A stretch of 38,419 nucleotides of DNA from Bacillota bacterium (lineage in GTDB: Bacteria; Bacillota; Clostridia; Lachnospirales; Lachnospiraceae), in assembly GCA_023412855.1 (NCBI GenBank), contig JAEZRJ010000052.1:1-38419 (forward strand), read 5' to 3'. Under the pieces are notes generated by a model, which ran no database searches, had not been told where the DNA came from, and saw only the letters and a list, made by a program, of their open reading frames with translations. Of this stretch, positions 7,718-15,844 are shown piece by piece; the first letter of the stretch is position 1; each line of letters begins with the position of its first letter. Made by a program: the position numbers and the translations under genes.

Positions 7718-8086
7718 CTATTTGCCTGCATCTTCAGCGTCGTCATTATCTGTAACGCCATCACTATCTATAACGTCGTCATTTAAATTATCCACATCCA
7801 TAGCTCCGCCCACGTACCTTCCGGCAGACAAGGCGCGGAGTGAATGTACAATTAAAAATACAGCAATAATGCTGAATGCAATCATTGCTATAATGAAAAA
7901 GACCAGTTCTGTTCCCGCATACTTTTCACTCACATCCTTAAGAGAATATACGATATAAACCAAATAGGCGGCAACAAATAAACGAATCATTAAAGAAAGT
8001 CTTGTAGGCAAATAGTTCGCTTTCTTTTTCTCCTCGTGCCCTTCTTTATTTTCTCTTATTTCTCTGTTTTCATTTCCGTCGTTCAT
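7718..8086 (-). CDS. Small two-TM membrane protein of unknown function
   Basis: The product has 122 residues and I do not recognise a family. A charged, Glu/Lys-rich N-terminus (1-25) is followed by two hydrophobic helices (about 31-48 and 60-83) and a very acidic tail (97-120, mostly Asp and Asn). The start has GGAGGAATAAGGCGG directly upstream, and a near-consensus promoter lies at 8217-8245. The gene is monocistronic, with the 115-bp repeat array downstream and a divergent peptidase gene upstream. The sequence gives no clue to a partner or substrate. Confidence 0.75.
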   Translation of the reverse strand: MNDGNENREIRENKEGHEEKKKANYLPTRLSLMIRLFVAAYLVYIVYSLKDVSEKYAGTELVFFIIAMIAFSIIAVFLIVHSLRALSAGRYVGGAMDVDNLNDDVIDSDGVTDNDDAEDAGK

Positions 8087-8216
8087 CCGCCTTATTCCTC
8101 CGTCTCTGCCATAAGCTCTGGTTTATATTCCCATACATCTTTTTTCTTTTATTATTTGTACAATTCCATTATTTTATATGGATTTATTTTTAATTTCATT
8201 GTCATATTTTATGTAT

Positions 8217-8245
8217 ATCATAAGATACATTATACTTGTTGTCAA
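8217..8245 (-). promoter_or_regulatory. Sigma-A promoter for the 122-residue membrane protein gene
   Basis: The minus strand reads TTGACA (8245-8240), a 17-bp spacer, and TATGAT (8222-8217): a perfect -35 and five of six at -10. It predicts a leader of roughly 120 nt. Confidence 0.75.
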
Positions 8246-8317
8246 TTATTTTTGAAATCAGAGGATTAAATATATGTACCTATTGAATAAGTTGTATTTC
8301 TAAAGTTGTACCCTTCC

Positions 8318-8347
8318 TTGTTTACGAATAACACTCACATGTAACAT
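8318..8347 (+). promoter_or_regulatory. Possible promoter for the DUF885 gene
   Basis: TTGTTT and TAACAT are separated by 18 bp, with TG just before the -10. It ends 60 bp before the TTG start codon. Moderate match only. Confidence 0.45.
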
Positions 8348-8406
8348 AAATACATCTTTCCTTCTGCTACGTCATATATTCTAAAAAACGGCATCAGGTA
8401 TTTTCT

Positions 8407-10257
8407 TTGAAAAAGTTCATGAACCTTCATCTTTCCAATAAACGTAAGGCGGCAATTTTTTCCTCCTTGGCATTGCTGCTTCTCGCAGGCTCCTTTTCCG
8501 TCTTTTCCACGAAGGATTCCCGGTCCTTTCAACATTTTGCCAAGGACTTCTTTGTCTCAGAGCTGACGGCAAATACCTTGAATATGCACTATACAGTAGC
8601 AACCCCTTCCTCCTATGGCATAGACTCCTACGAGTCGGTTCTTCCCTTTTATTCCAAGGAGGATAAAGAGGAATCCCTTCAGGAAATTGTTACGTCCCTG
8701 CGGCAGCTGTATTCTCTGGACGTTTCCAAATTAAATGAACAGGATGCTTACACCTACCAGTTGCTTGTGCCATATCTGGAAAATGAGAAAAAGGGGATTT
8801 CTCTCTATTATTATTCCGCTCCCTTATCTCCCTCCTCAGGGATGCAGTCACAGCTTCCTATTTTGCTTGCAGAATACTCTTTCAGAAACAAAAGGGACGT
8901 GGAGGACTATCTGGCCCTCTTGGACCAGACCGATACGTATTTCGAAGGCATCGCACAGTACCTTAAGGAGCAGTCGGCAGAAGGGTTTTTTATGCCTGAT
9001 TATTCCGTCGATAAAGTCATAGAGCAATGTGACGCAATCATGGATGAATCCTCCCTTTCACAAGGTACCCATTTCTTAAATACAACCTTCGAAGAAAGGC
9101 TGGCTCCCCTGCTGTCCTCGGAGGTAATATCGGAGAAGGAGAAACAGCATTATTTATCGGAAAACAACAGACTGCTCACTACCGTCATGCTCCCTGCCTA
9201 TCAGAAGCTGGGAGATGAGCTTATCCTGTTAAAGGGCAGCGGCAAGAACGAAAACGGTCTATATTATTATCCGGACGGACGCGAATATTATCAATATCTC
9301 CTACGCTCCCATACTGCTTCTTATCGCGATATCAGCAGCATCAAAGAGATGCTTTTTCAAGATTTTAACGAGAATTTCGATTCCATGTACGGCCTTTTGC
9401 AGAGCAACCCTTCCATTTTGACTTCACATGAGGCATCCGGCATCACATTTCCTTACGAAGAACCTTCCGACATGCTAAAAAATCTTCAGCAAATGATGAA
9501 GGAAGATTTTCCTGCCTTATCCGAAGCCACGCAAGGCGGAGAACTGCCCGTCTGTACAATAAAGTCCATTTCCAAGAACCTGGAAGAATATAGCAGCCCC
9601 GCCTTCTACCTTACTCCTCCCTTGGATGATATAAGAGAGAACGTTATATATATCAATCGGAAAAATAATCCCAAGGGGGTTGAGCTGTACACTACACTCG
9701 CTCACGAAGGCTATCCGGGCCATTTGTATCAGACAGTATACTCTCAATTATACTTCAACAAGACCGACGTGAACCCAATACGCTCCCTGCTATCCTACAG
9801 CGGATATGCGGAAGGATGGGCGATGTATGTGGAGCTTATGGCCTACGATTATGCAAAGGCGCTTATGAAGGACACAAATCCGGACGCGGAGGCACTTTTT
9901 GAATCCTATAAGCTGGACCGGCAGATACAGCTTTGTCTCTACTCCTTATTGGACATTGCCATTCATTACGAGGGGGCAAATTATAAGCAGGTACACAAAA
10001 TATTATCCACCATCGGAATCTCAAACACCTCTACCACAAGGGCGATCTACGAGTATATAGTAGAGGAACCGGGTACCTATTTAAAATATTATTTGGGATA
10101 TTTAGAGATTTTGGAATTAAAAAAAGAAGCCCAAGGGCTATGGGGAAATGACTATAGCGATTATCGCTTCCACAAATTTTATCTGGAAAATGGCCCGGCA
10201 GATTTCACCAATTTAAAATTGCAGCTGGAAAAAAGTAAGGGAACTAAAAAATCCTAA
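8407..10257 (+). CDS. DUF885 family protein, putative extracytoplasmic metallopeptidase
   Basis: The product is 616 residues from TTG at 8407; ATG at 8419 (residue 5) is an alternative, and neither has a strong ribosome binding site (CAGG lies 10 bases before the TTG). An N-terminal hydrophobic segment (about 15-34) after basic residues looks like an uncleaved anchor or signal peptide, so the enzyme probably acts outside the membrane. The DUF885 hallmark is HEGYPGH at 433-439 in TTLAHEGYPGHLYQ, with YAEGWAMYVELMAYDYA downstream: an HExxxxH-like zinc site plus a Glu. Lengths of about 550-620 are usual for the family. Substrates are uncharacterised; proximity to opp genes and an M3 peptidase suggests peptide degradation. 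It converges on, and overlaps by 4 bp, the 105-residue gene. Confidence 0.85.
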   Translation: MKKFMNLHLSNKRKAAIFSSLALLLLAGSFSVFSTKDSRSFQHFAKDFFVSELTANTLNMHYTVATPSSYGIDSYESVLPFYSKEDKEESLQEIVTSLRQLYSLDVSKLNEQDAYTYQLLVPYLENEKKGISLYYYSAPLSPSSGMQSQLPILLAEYSFRNKRDVEDYLALLDQTDTYFEGIAQYLKEQSAEGFFMPDYSVDKVIEQCDAIMDESSLSQGTHFLNTTFEERLAPLLSSEVISEKEKQHYLSENNRLLTTVMLPAYQKLGDELILLKGSGKNENGLYYYPDGREYYQYLLRSHTASYRDISSIKEMLFQDFNENFDSMYGLLQSNPSILTSHEASGITFPYEEPSDMLKNLQQMMKEDFPALSEATQGGELPVCTIKSISKNLEEYSSPAFYLTPPLDDIRENVIYINRKNNPKGVELYTTLAHEGYPGHLYQTVYSQLYFNKTDVNPIRSLLSYSGYAEGWAMYVELMAYDYAKALMKDTNPDAEALFESYKLDRQIQLCLYSLLDIAIHYEGANYKQVHKILSTIGISNTSTTRAIYEYIVEEPGTYLKYYLGYLEILELKKEAQGLWGNDYSDYRFHKFYLENGPADFTNLKLQLEKSKGTKKS

Positions 10258-10571
10258 AACCATACATAGATACAAAACAATAAAAAAAGAAAAATGGCAA
10301 AAAGAAATACTCCTCCTATGAAAAGCGCCGCGAGCACGGAATTAATGATAAGCTGCCTCGTTTCCTTAGGAGTAAGGATTTCCTCGTCTGTAACTTGAGA
10401 AAGGCCGGAGTCGACAGCTTTTCCTGAATTGGCAGAAGAAGCGCCGGAAGACCTTAGGTCTTCCGGTTTCTTTACATACCATGGCATACCCTCTATATTC
10501 ATGTTTGCCACGGTAATGTCTTCATATTGCTTTAGCTCGTCTTTTTTCTCGTCTCTTCTCTTCTTACTCAT
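10254..10571 (-). CDS. Small single-TM protein of unknown function at the end of the opp operon
   Basis: The 105-residue product has a hydrophilic N-terminal region (about 1-70) and one long hydrophobic helix (about 76-103), predicting a C-tail membrane anchor with the N-terminus in the cytoplasm. No family is recognised. It lies 37 bp after oppF on the same strand and may be the last gene of the transporter operon. Its 3' end overlaps the convergent DUF885 gene by 4 bp. Confidence 0.65.
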   Translation of the reverse strand: MSKKRRDEKKDELKQYEDITVANMNIEGMPWYVKKPEDLRSSGASSANSGKAVDSGLSQVTDEEILTPKETRQLIINSVLAALFIGGVFLFAIFLFLLFCIYVWF

Positions 10572-10608
10572 AATTTATAATATTCACCATTTTCATCGAA
10601 TTAATCGA

Positions 10609-11649
10609 TCAATCATATAAATGACATTTTACCATATGGCCGTTTCCCATGTCCCTGGACACCGGTTCCTGGGTCTTGCAAATTTCCATGCAGTCCTTGC
10701 ATCTCGTATGGAACTTGCAGCCCGCCGGAGGATTGGCCGGCGAAGGAATACTTCCCTCTAAAATAATGCGGTTTCCCTTCGCATCTGGGTCGGGTACGGG
10801 AATAGCGCTGAAAAGCGCTTTCGTATAGGGGTGCAGAGGATTTGCAAAAATATCTTCCGTAGCTCCGGTCTCTACGATACTGCCAAGGTACATAACGCCC
10901 ACAGTATCCGATATATGCTCCACCACCGATAAATCGTGGGAAATGAACAGATATGTCAGGCCGAACTCTTCCTGTAAATCCTTTAATAAGTTAATAATCT
11001 GGGCCTGAATGGATACGTCTAATGCGGATACCGGTTCATCGCATACAATGAACTCAGGATTCAGTGCCAGCGCTCTGGCGATACAGATCCTCTGCCTTTG
11101 TCCGCCCGAGAATTCATGGGGATAACGGTCCTTATGATAGGCCTGCAGGCCGCAGGAAGCCATAATCTTTGTCACATATTCATCCAGCTCGTTCTTAGGC
11201 ACAAGCTTGTGCTCTCTTACCGCCTCTCCGATAATCTCGCCTACAGGAAGCCTTGGAGAAAGACTGGAGTAAGGGTCCTGAAAAATAATCTGCATCTTCG
11301 GGCGCAGGGCACGCATCTCCTTCTTGCTAAGGGCAAAGATATCCGTCCCGCCAAACCGAACTTCTCCATCCGTCTTATCGATAAGGCGAAGGAGCGTTCT
11401 TCCCGTCGTGGACTTGCCGCATCCGGACTCTCCTACTAATCCCATGGTAGTCCCCTTCTTAATGGAAAAGGACACGTCGTCCACTGCTTTTACCTGTCCT
11501 GCTGTCTTGGAAAAAACACCTCCCTTTATGGGAAAATATTTTTTCAGGTGGGAAACTTCCAGAATAATGTCATTCTTGCTATCATTCTTAACCTTATTTT
11601 CGTTGTATTTCAGAGGTTCATAAGCTGTTTCTTTTGAAGCTGTATTCAT
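10609..11649 (-). CDS. oppF: Oligopeptide ABC transporter ATPase OppF/DppF-like
   Basis: The 346-residue ABC ATPase has Walker A GESGCGKST, signature FSGGQRQRICIARALAL, Walker B FIVCDEPVSALD and an H-loop SHDLSVVEH. The C-terminal oligo_HPY extension holds clustered cysteines (CKFHTRCKDCMEICK), as usual in Opp/Dpp ATPases. It starts 2 bp after oppD stops, so the two are translated together. With OppD it should energise peptide import through OppB/OppC. The exact substrate (di- or oligopeptide) cannot be decided from the ATPase. Confidence 0.93.
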   Translation of the reverse strand: MNTASKETAYEPLKYNENKVKNDSKNDIILEVSHLKKYFPIKGGVFSKTAGQVKAVDDVSFSIKKGTTMGLVGESGCGKSTTGRTLLRLIDKTDGEVRFGGTDIFALSKKEMRALRPKMQIIFQDPYSSLSPRLPVGEIIGEAVREHKLVPKNELDEYVTKIMASCGLQAYHKDRYPHEFSGGQRQRICIARALALNPEFIVCDEPVSALDVSIQAQIINLLKDLQEEFGLTYLFISHDLSVVEHISDTVGVMYLGSIVETGATEDIFANPLHPYTKALFSAIPVPDPDAKGNRIILEGSIPSPANPPAGCKFHTRCKDCMEICKTQEPVSRDMGNGHMVKCHLYD

Positions 11650-11651
11650 TC

Positions 11652-12848
11652 TTATTGTCCCTCCTTCATTTCATTCTTTTCCTTGCTGTCCGCACCTTCC
11701 GCATAGCGGTAGCAATTCACCACATGGGTCGGGCTAAGGGATGTCTGTCCGGGATACTTGCCCTTGCAGGCTTCCACGCACAACTCGCATCTATCCCTGA
11801 AGTAGCAGTAATCTGGCATATTGACCGGATTGGGCACCTTGCCGGGAATACTATAGAGACGATCCACTTCTTTCCCCACCACCGGCTTAGACGCCATAAG
11901 TCCCATGGTATAAGGGTGCTTGGGCGTTTTGAAAATCTCCTGAACGGTTCCCTGCTCCACTACGCGGCCGGCATACATGACTACGACGTAGTCCGCCATC
12001 TCCGCAATTACACCTAAGTCATGAGTAATCAGCATGATGCTGGAATTAATCTTATCCTTTAAGCCGCGCAGAAGATCGAGAATCTGCGCCTGAATCGTCA
12101 CATCCAAGGCCGTAGTCGGCTCATCCGCTATAATGAGTCTGGGATTACACGCCAACCCCATGGCGATACAAATTCTCTGCCGCATACCGCCGGACAACTC
12201 GTGCGGATACATCTTATACACGCCCTCACTGTTGGCAATACCTACCAGCTCCAGCATCTCTATCGTACGATTCTTCACTTCCTCCTTACTCATCTGGGGA
12301 TTATGAAGAGCGATGACTTCGTCCACCTGCAATCCAATACGAAATACCGGATTTAGGCTCGTCATCGGTTCCTGAAATATCATGGACATATAGTTGCCGC
12401 GAAGCTTCTGCATCGTCTCCATAGGTGCATTCACCACATTAATCGCCTGCTCTCCGGTATTGAAGCGAATCTCACCCTTTACAGTCTGTCCCTGGGGCCT
12501 CTGTACAAGCTGCATCAGAGAAAGGCTGGTCACAGACTTTCCGCAGCCGGATTCCCCTACAATACCTATCGTCTTGCCCTGCGGCACGTCGAAGGAAACG
12601 CCGTCAACAGATTTAACCGTTCCGATGTCGGTGAAGAAATAGGTATGGACATTGTCGAACTCCACAACATTATTGGGATTCTTCATCTTCGTCACATATT
12701 CTTCTTCAGGAATATTCTTACGTTTGCGCTTCTTTTCTATTTCATCTGTTATTCTTTTATTTTCTTTCGATATCGCTCTGGATTCTTTGGCAGAGATATA
12801 GTTTGCATCTTTTGTACTCTCTTTTTTAAAAAAGTTCATCTGCCTCAC
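11652..12848 (-). CDS. oppD: Oligopeptide ABC transporter ATPase OppD/DppD-like
   Basis: The protein has 398 residues. An unusual, very basic N-terminal extension (about 1-60, KENKRITDEIEKKRKRKN) precedes the ABC domain: Walker A GESGCGKSV, Q-loop MIFQEPMTSLNP, signature LSGGMRQRICIAMGLA, Walker B LIIADEPTTALD. The oligo_HPY C-terminus has the Cys cluster CYFRDRCELCVEAC. The longest frame starts at GTG 12848, immediately after the oppC stop; an ATG at 12839 (residue 4) follows AGGTGAGG and may be the real start. OppD proteins are usually about 330-360 residues, so the basic extension accounts for the excess. Confidence 0.92.
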   Translation of the reverse strand: MRQMNFFKKESTKDANYISAKESRAISKENKRITDEIEKKRKRKNIPEEEYVTKMKNPNNVVEFDNVHTYFFTDIGTVKSVDGVSFDVPQGKTIGIVGESGCGKSVTSLSLMQLVQRPQGQTVKGEIRFNTGEQAINVVNAPMETMQKLRGNYMSMIFQEPMTSLNPVFRIGLQVDEVIALHNPQMSKEEVKNRTIEMLELVGIANSEGVYKMYPHELSGGMRQRICIAMGLACNPRLIIADEPTTALDVTIQAQILDLLRGLKDKINSSIMLITHDLGVIAEMADYVVVMYAGRVVEQGTVQEIFKTPKHPYTMGLMASKPVVGKEVDRLYSIPGKVPNPVNMPDYCYFRDRCELCVEACKGKYPGQTSLSPTHVVNCYRYAEGADSKEKNEMKEGQ

Positions 12849-14612
12849 CTACCTTTTCATTTTCGGATCAAACGCGTCCCGAAGTCCATCACCAACAAAG
12901 TTAAATCCAAGCACCGTAATCAATATGAGAAATCCTGCCGGAATCCACACAAACCAGTAGTTGGTCATAACAAATACATCATTTACAGAATTAATGATAT
13001 TACCCCATGACGCATAGGGAAATTTTACTCCGATTCCTAAGAAGCTCAATGTCGCTTCCATAATAATGATCTCTCCAAGACCCATCGTCGCAATAACAAT
13101 GAGGTTCGGGATCACATTAGGAATCAAATGCTTGAATATTCTTCTGGATACACGGATGCCGGTGGCTTCCGTCGCCGTCATAAACTCCTGTTCCCTGAAG
13201 GAAAGTATCTGTCCTCGCACCATTCTGGCAATCGGAGGCCAGTTAATCAGGCCCAAAATCGCGCAGAGCAGATAAATACGAATCCTTGGGTCTATTTGGT
13301 AATAATCCATGATAGAACCTACAATAATATACAGGGGCATCGCCGGAATGCAAATAACAACATCCACGATACGCATGAGAATGGTGTCCATCCATTTTCC
13401 GAAATATCCTGCCACACCGCCTATAATTATACCGAGCAAAGTCTCGATCGCAATCGCCACGAAACCGATCATCAAGGAAATACGTCCACCGTACATCAGC
13501 CTTGTAAGCACGTCCATACCATGTCCGTCCGTTCCCAGCAGATGTGTCTTTCCAGGAGATGCAAAGTCATCATTCAACTGTGTCTTCTGTTCGGAGCGAA
13601 TCTTAAACTCGTTTCCTTTCATTTCTATCTTATAATGGATGTTACTGCCGTCTTCTCCTGCATATTCCACGGATTCCTCATCGGCTAACACCGCCGCTTG
13701 CACAGCACTGATAAACTGTAACGAAAGAGCTTCGCTTCCTACCGGACGCACCGCATAAGAAGACATGATCGCATAGTCTTCACCGTTCAAACTTATGAAT
13801 CCGGTCTTTTCTCCTACTTCCATTTCGTAAGTATTACCATCCGCCTCAAAAGATGACGACTGACGATTAAATGCTTTCTCTGCATTCAGCTTGAAGTCAT
13901 AAGAGAGCTCCGCTCCCCCTGCTGCGCTGAACACTTTCTTGCTTGCGAGCGCCGTTCTATCCATAATCGAAATTGCACTCTGTTTTCCTTCCTTTACGAT
14001 ATAATAAAAAACGCCATCAGCTTCAAAGTTATCTGCTCCCTCGGAGACAGCCGCTTCATACCCACTTTTTACCGCATTCGTCACTGTGCCGCCTTCTTCT
14101 GCCGAAGTGAAGCTACTCTTCCCTTTTAGCGTAAGCACATTCGCCACCGGGGTAAGCTGTGTAATTTGATATAAGTTCTCGTCCTCTTTTATGAGAGAAT
14201 ATGTCACATCCTTAGCTTCAAAAGTGCTATTCCCGTTATTTACTGCCAAAATCATCTTCGCGCCTGCGATGGAAGGGAAATCCTTTCCTTCCTCATTCGT
14301 ATAGAGAAAGTCCTTATTTTCAGACATCATGGCATAATCTTTTAAAATAACATCTTTTTTCCTGAACACTTCCGCTTCCCCGTAAGGAGTGAGCATACCG
14401 CCTACAAAAGAGAACAAAAACATCGTCACAAGTATAACGAGTCCCACCATAGCGAGCTTATTTCTAAAAAAACGTTTCGCTACCAGCATTCCCGGAGACA
14501 ATACCTTTACTCTCTGCTCATCATCCAACGCAGAAGCGCTGACGTAATCACTCTGACTATGATTCAAATCTATCTGATTATCTTTATCCTGCATGTTATT
14601 ATCTGTGCCCAT
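12849..14612 (-). CDS. oppC: Oligopeptide ABC transporter permease OppC with a large repeat-containing extracytoplasmic insertion
   Basis: The protein has 587 residues, nearly twice the usual ~300. TM1 is at about 52-72; the remaining permease (about 350-587) is typical, with the EAA loop EFMTATEATGIRVSRRIFKH (476-495) that docks on the ATPases. Between TM1 and the rest lies a ~270-residue hydrophilic insertion (77-350) that must face outside. It is built from about four related units, each starting with a segment like FEADGxxYxIxxG at about 129, 194, 253 and 313 (59-65 residue spacing) and followed by a helix-like stretch. It is one uninterrupted frame with a good RBS (AGGAGGAAGG), so not an assembly artefact. 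The insertion may contact OppA or the cell wall (inference). Confidence 0.93.
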   Translation of the reverse strand: MGTDNNMQDKDNQIDLNHSQSDYVSASALDDEQRVKVLSPGMLVAKRFFRNKLAMVGLVILVTMFLFSFVGGMLTPYGEAEVFRKKDVILKDYAMMSENKDFLYTNEEGKDFPSIAGAKMILAVNNGNSTFEAKDVTYSLIKEDENLYQITQLTPVANVLTLKGKSSFTSAEEGGTVTNAVKSGYEAAVSEGADNFEADGVFYYIVKEGKQSAISIMDRTALASKKVFSAAGGAELSYDFKLNAEKAFNRQSSSFEADGNTYEMEVGEKTGFISLNGEDYAIMSSYAVRPVGSEALSLQFISAVQAAVLADEESVEYAGEDGSNIHYKIEMKGNEFKIRSEQKTQLNDDFASPGKTHLLGTDGHGMDVLTRLMYGGRISLMIGFVAIAIETLLGIIIGGVAGYFGKWMDTILMRIVDVVICIPAMPLYIIVGSIMDYYQIDPRIRIYLLCAILGLINWPPIARMVRGQILSFREQEFMTATEATGIRVSRRIFKHLIPNVIPNLIVIATMGLGEIIIMEATLSFLGIGVKFPYASWGNIINSVNDVFVMTNYWFVWIPAGFLILITVLGFNFVGDGLRDAFDPKMKR

Positions 14613-14625
14613 CTCAGCCTTCCTC

Positions 14626-15612
14626 CTAATTTACTCTGACCCGAGGGTCAACTATCGCATACAGAATATCTGCAATCAGTGTTCCTGCCAGCGTTAATAT
14701 TGCAAGGAATACCATATAGAACATGGTAAACGGTACATCTCCTTGTGTCAGACTCAAATAAGAAATATATCCGATTCCGGGAATCTGAAATAAAGTTTCC
14801 GTAATCATAGCGCCTCCGAACAAGGTAGGAATCGTGCTTCCGAGCAAGGTTACAATAGGAATAAGAATGTTGCGGAACGCGTGATAATTGATTACTTTGT
14901 TCTCAGAAAGTCCTTTTGCCCTTGCTGTACGAATATAATCGGAATTGAGTACTTCCAGCATATTAGTACGGGTGTAACGCATCAGATTACCTACGCTGAC
15001 TACCGTAAGCGTAACGACAGGCAATATCAAATGTTTGCCCATATCCAGAACTTGTCCTATGGGGGGCAACTGTTCGTGCATACGGCCTACAACTCCATAC
15101 AAATCAAACCATCCCAGATTGATGGAAAATACCCATTTCAATAAAGTGGCTATGAAGAAAGTAGGAAGAGATATACCGATCAGCGCAAATACGGTGACGG
15201 CATAATCCGTCCTGCTATATTGCTTCCTCGCAGACAAAATACCGAGAGGAATAGCTATTACTACCTGAAAAATAAAAGATATACCGGACATGGCAAAAGA
15301 ATACCATATCACATCTTTAAATTTCTCGGTAACCGGCTTGCCCCAAACCCAGGAATCCCCGAATTCTCCCTTCACAGCGTTGGAAAGCCATTTTGCATAT
15401 CCCTGCAGTATATTTCCTTCCAGCCCGTAAGCGCTTGTTAGCTGCTCCAACAGCTCATCATAAGGTTTCGCACCTGCCTTTTGCGACATCTGCCTTGCTT
15501 TTCCTTCCACATAGGAAGTAGGCAGGCAGCGTTCTATGGAATAAATGATGAAAGAAACAAAAAACAGTATAACGATACTGAGTAAAATTCTTCTGATCAA
15601 AAATTTCTTCAT
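14626..15612 (-). CDS. oppB: Oligopeptide ABC transporter permease OppB
   Basis: The 328-residue permease has normal length. It begins with the expected first TM (RRILLSIVILFFVSFIIYSI), then about 100 outside-facing residues, then five further TMs. The EAA loop is DYIRTARAKGLSENKVINYH and the family C-terminus IADILYAIVDPRVR is present. It pairs with OppC to form the channel. GGAGG precedes the ATG, and oppC follows after 13 bp. The upstream hairpin at 15794-15822 may lower its expression relative to OppA. Confidence 0.95.
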   Translation of the reverse strand: MKKFLIRRILLSIVILFFVSFIIYSIERCLPTSYVEGKARQMSQKAGAKPYDELLEQLTSAYGLEGNILQGYAKWLSNAVKGEFGDSWVWGKPVTEKFKDVIWYSFAMSGISFIFQVVIAIPLGILSARKQYSRTDYAVTVFALIGISLPTFFIATLLKWVFSINLGWFDLYGVVGRMHEQLPPIGQVLDMGKHLILPVVTLTVVSVGNLMRYTRTNMLEVLNSDYIRTARAKGLSENKVINYHAFRNILIPIVTLLGSTIPTLFGGAMITETLFQIPGIGYISYLSLTQGDVPFTMFYMVFLAILTLAGTLIADILYAIVDPRVRVN

Positions 15613-15793
15613 TCCAAACCTCCAGCTTTCTTTTTATCCATCTTTTCATTCAAATATTTATATAAAAACATTTTGGTTTCTCTTATAAAATGTTTAAATT
15701 TCAATTTCAATTCTGTTTTAATTATTTGCAGAAATAATCACGCTGCATCACTTTAATTCGATAAATTAACAAACCAAAACACCTATTCATAAA

Positions 15794-15822
15794 CTGAGCC
15801 CGCCAATACCCAGCGGGCTCAG
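15794..15822 (-). terminator. Hairpin between oppA and oppB, probable partial terminator
   Basis: Perfect 10-bp arms CTGAGCCCGC (15794-15803) and GCGGGCTCAG (15813-15822) flank a 9-base loop, starting 22 bp after the oppA stop. On the minus strand it is followed by TTTATG rather than a long T run, so read-through to oppBCDF is expected. Such hairpins often give excess binding protein over permease. Confidence 0.75.
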
Positions 15823-15844
15823 AATCAATACATCTTATTTTATA

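Larger units (their letters stand above)
8087..8406. other. Divergent intergenic region with two promoters
   Basis: This 320-bp AT-rich gap separates the minus-strand 122-residue membrane protein gene from the plus-strand DUF885 gene. It contains a strong minus-strand promoter (8217-8245), a weaker plus-strand one (8318-8347), and two GTTGTA-type motifs (8291-8297, 8305-8310) resembling the candidate AraR sites near araA. I see no RNA gene. Confidence 0.6.

Noticed and set aside
7294..7958. Overlapping plus-strand frames through the 115-bp repeats
   Set aside because: The same peptide recurs only because the DNA repeats; no RBS, and the period is not a multiple of three.
13600..14400. Assembly error or fused gene inside oppC
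   Set aside because: The reading frame is continuous, internal repeats are diverged at the DNA level, and both flanks are normal permease sequence in the right order.
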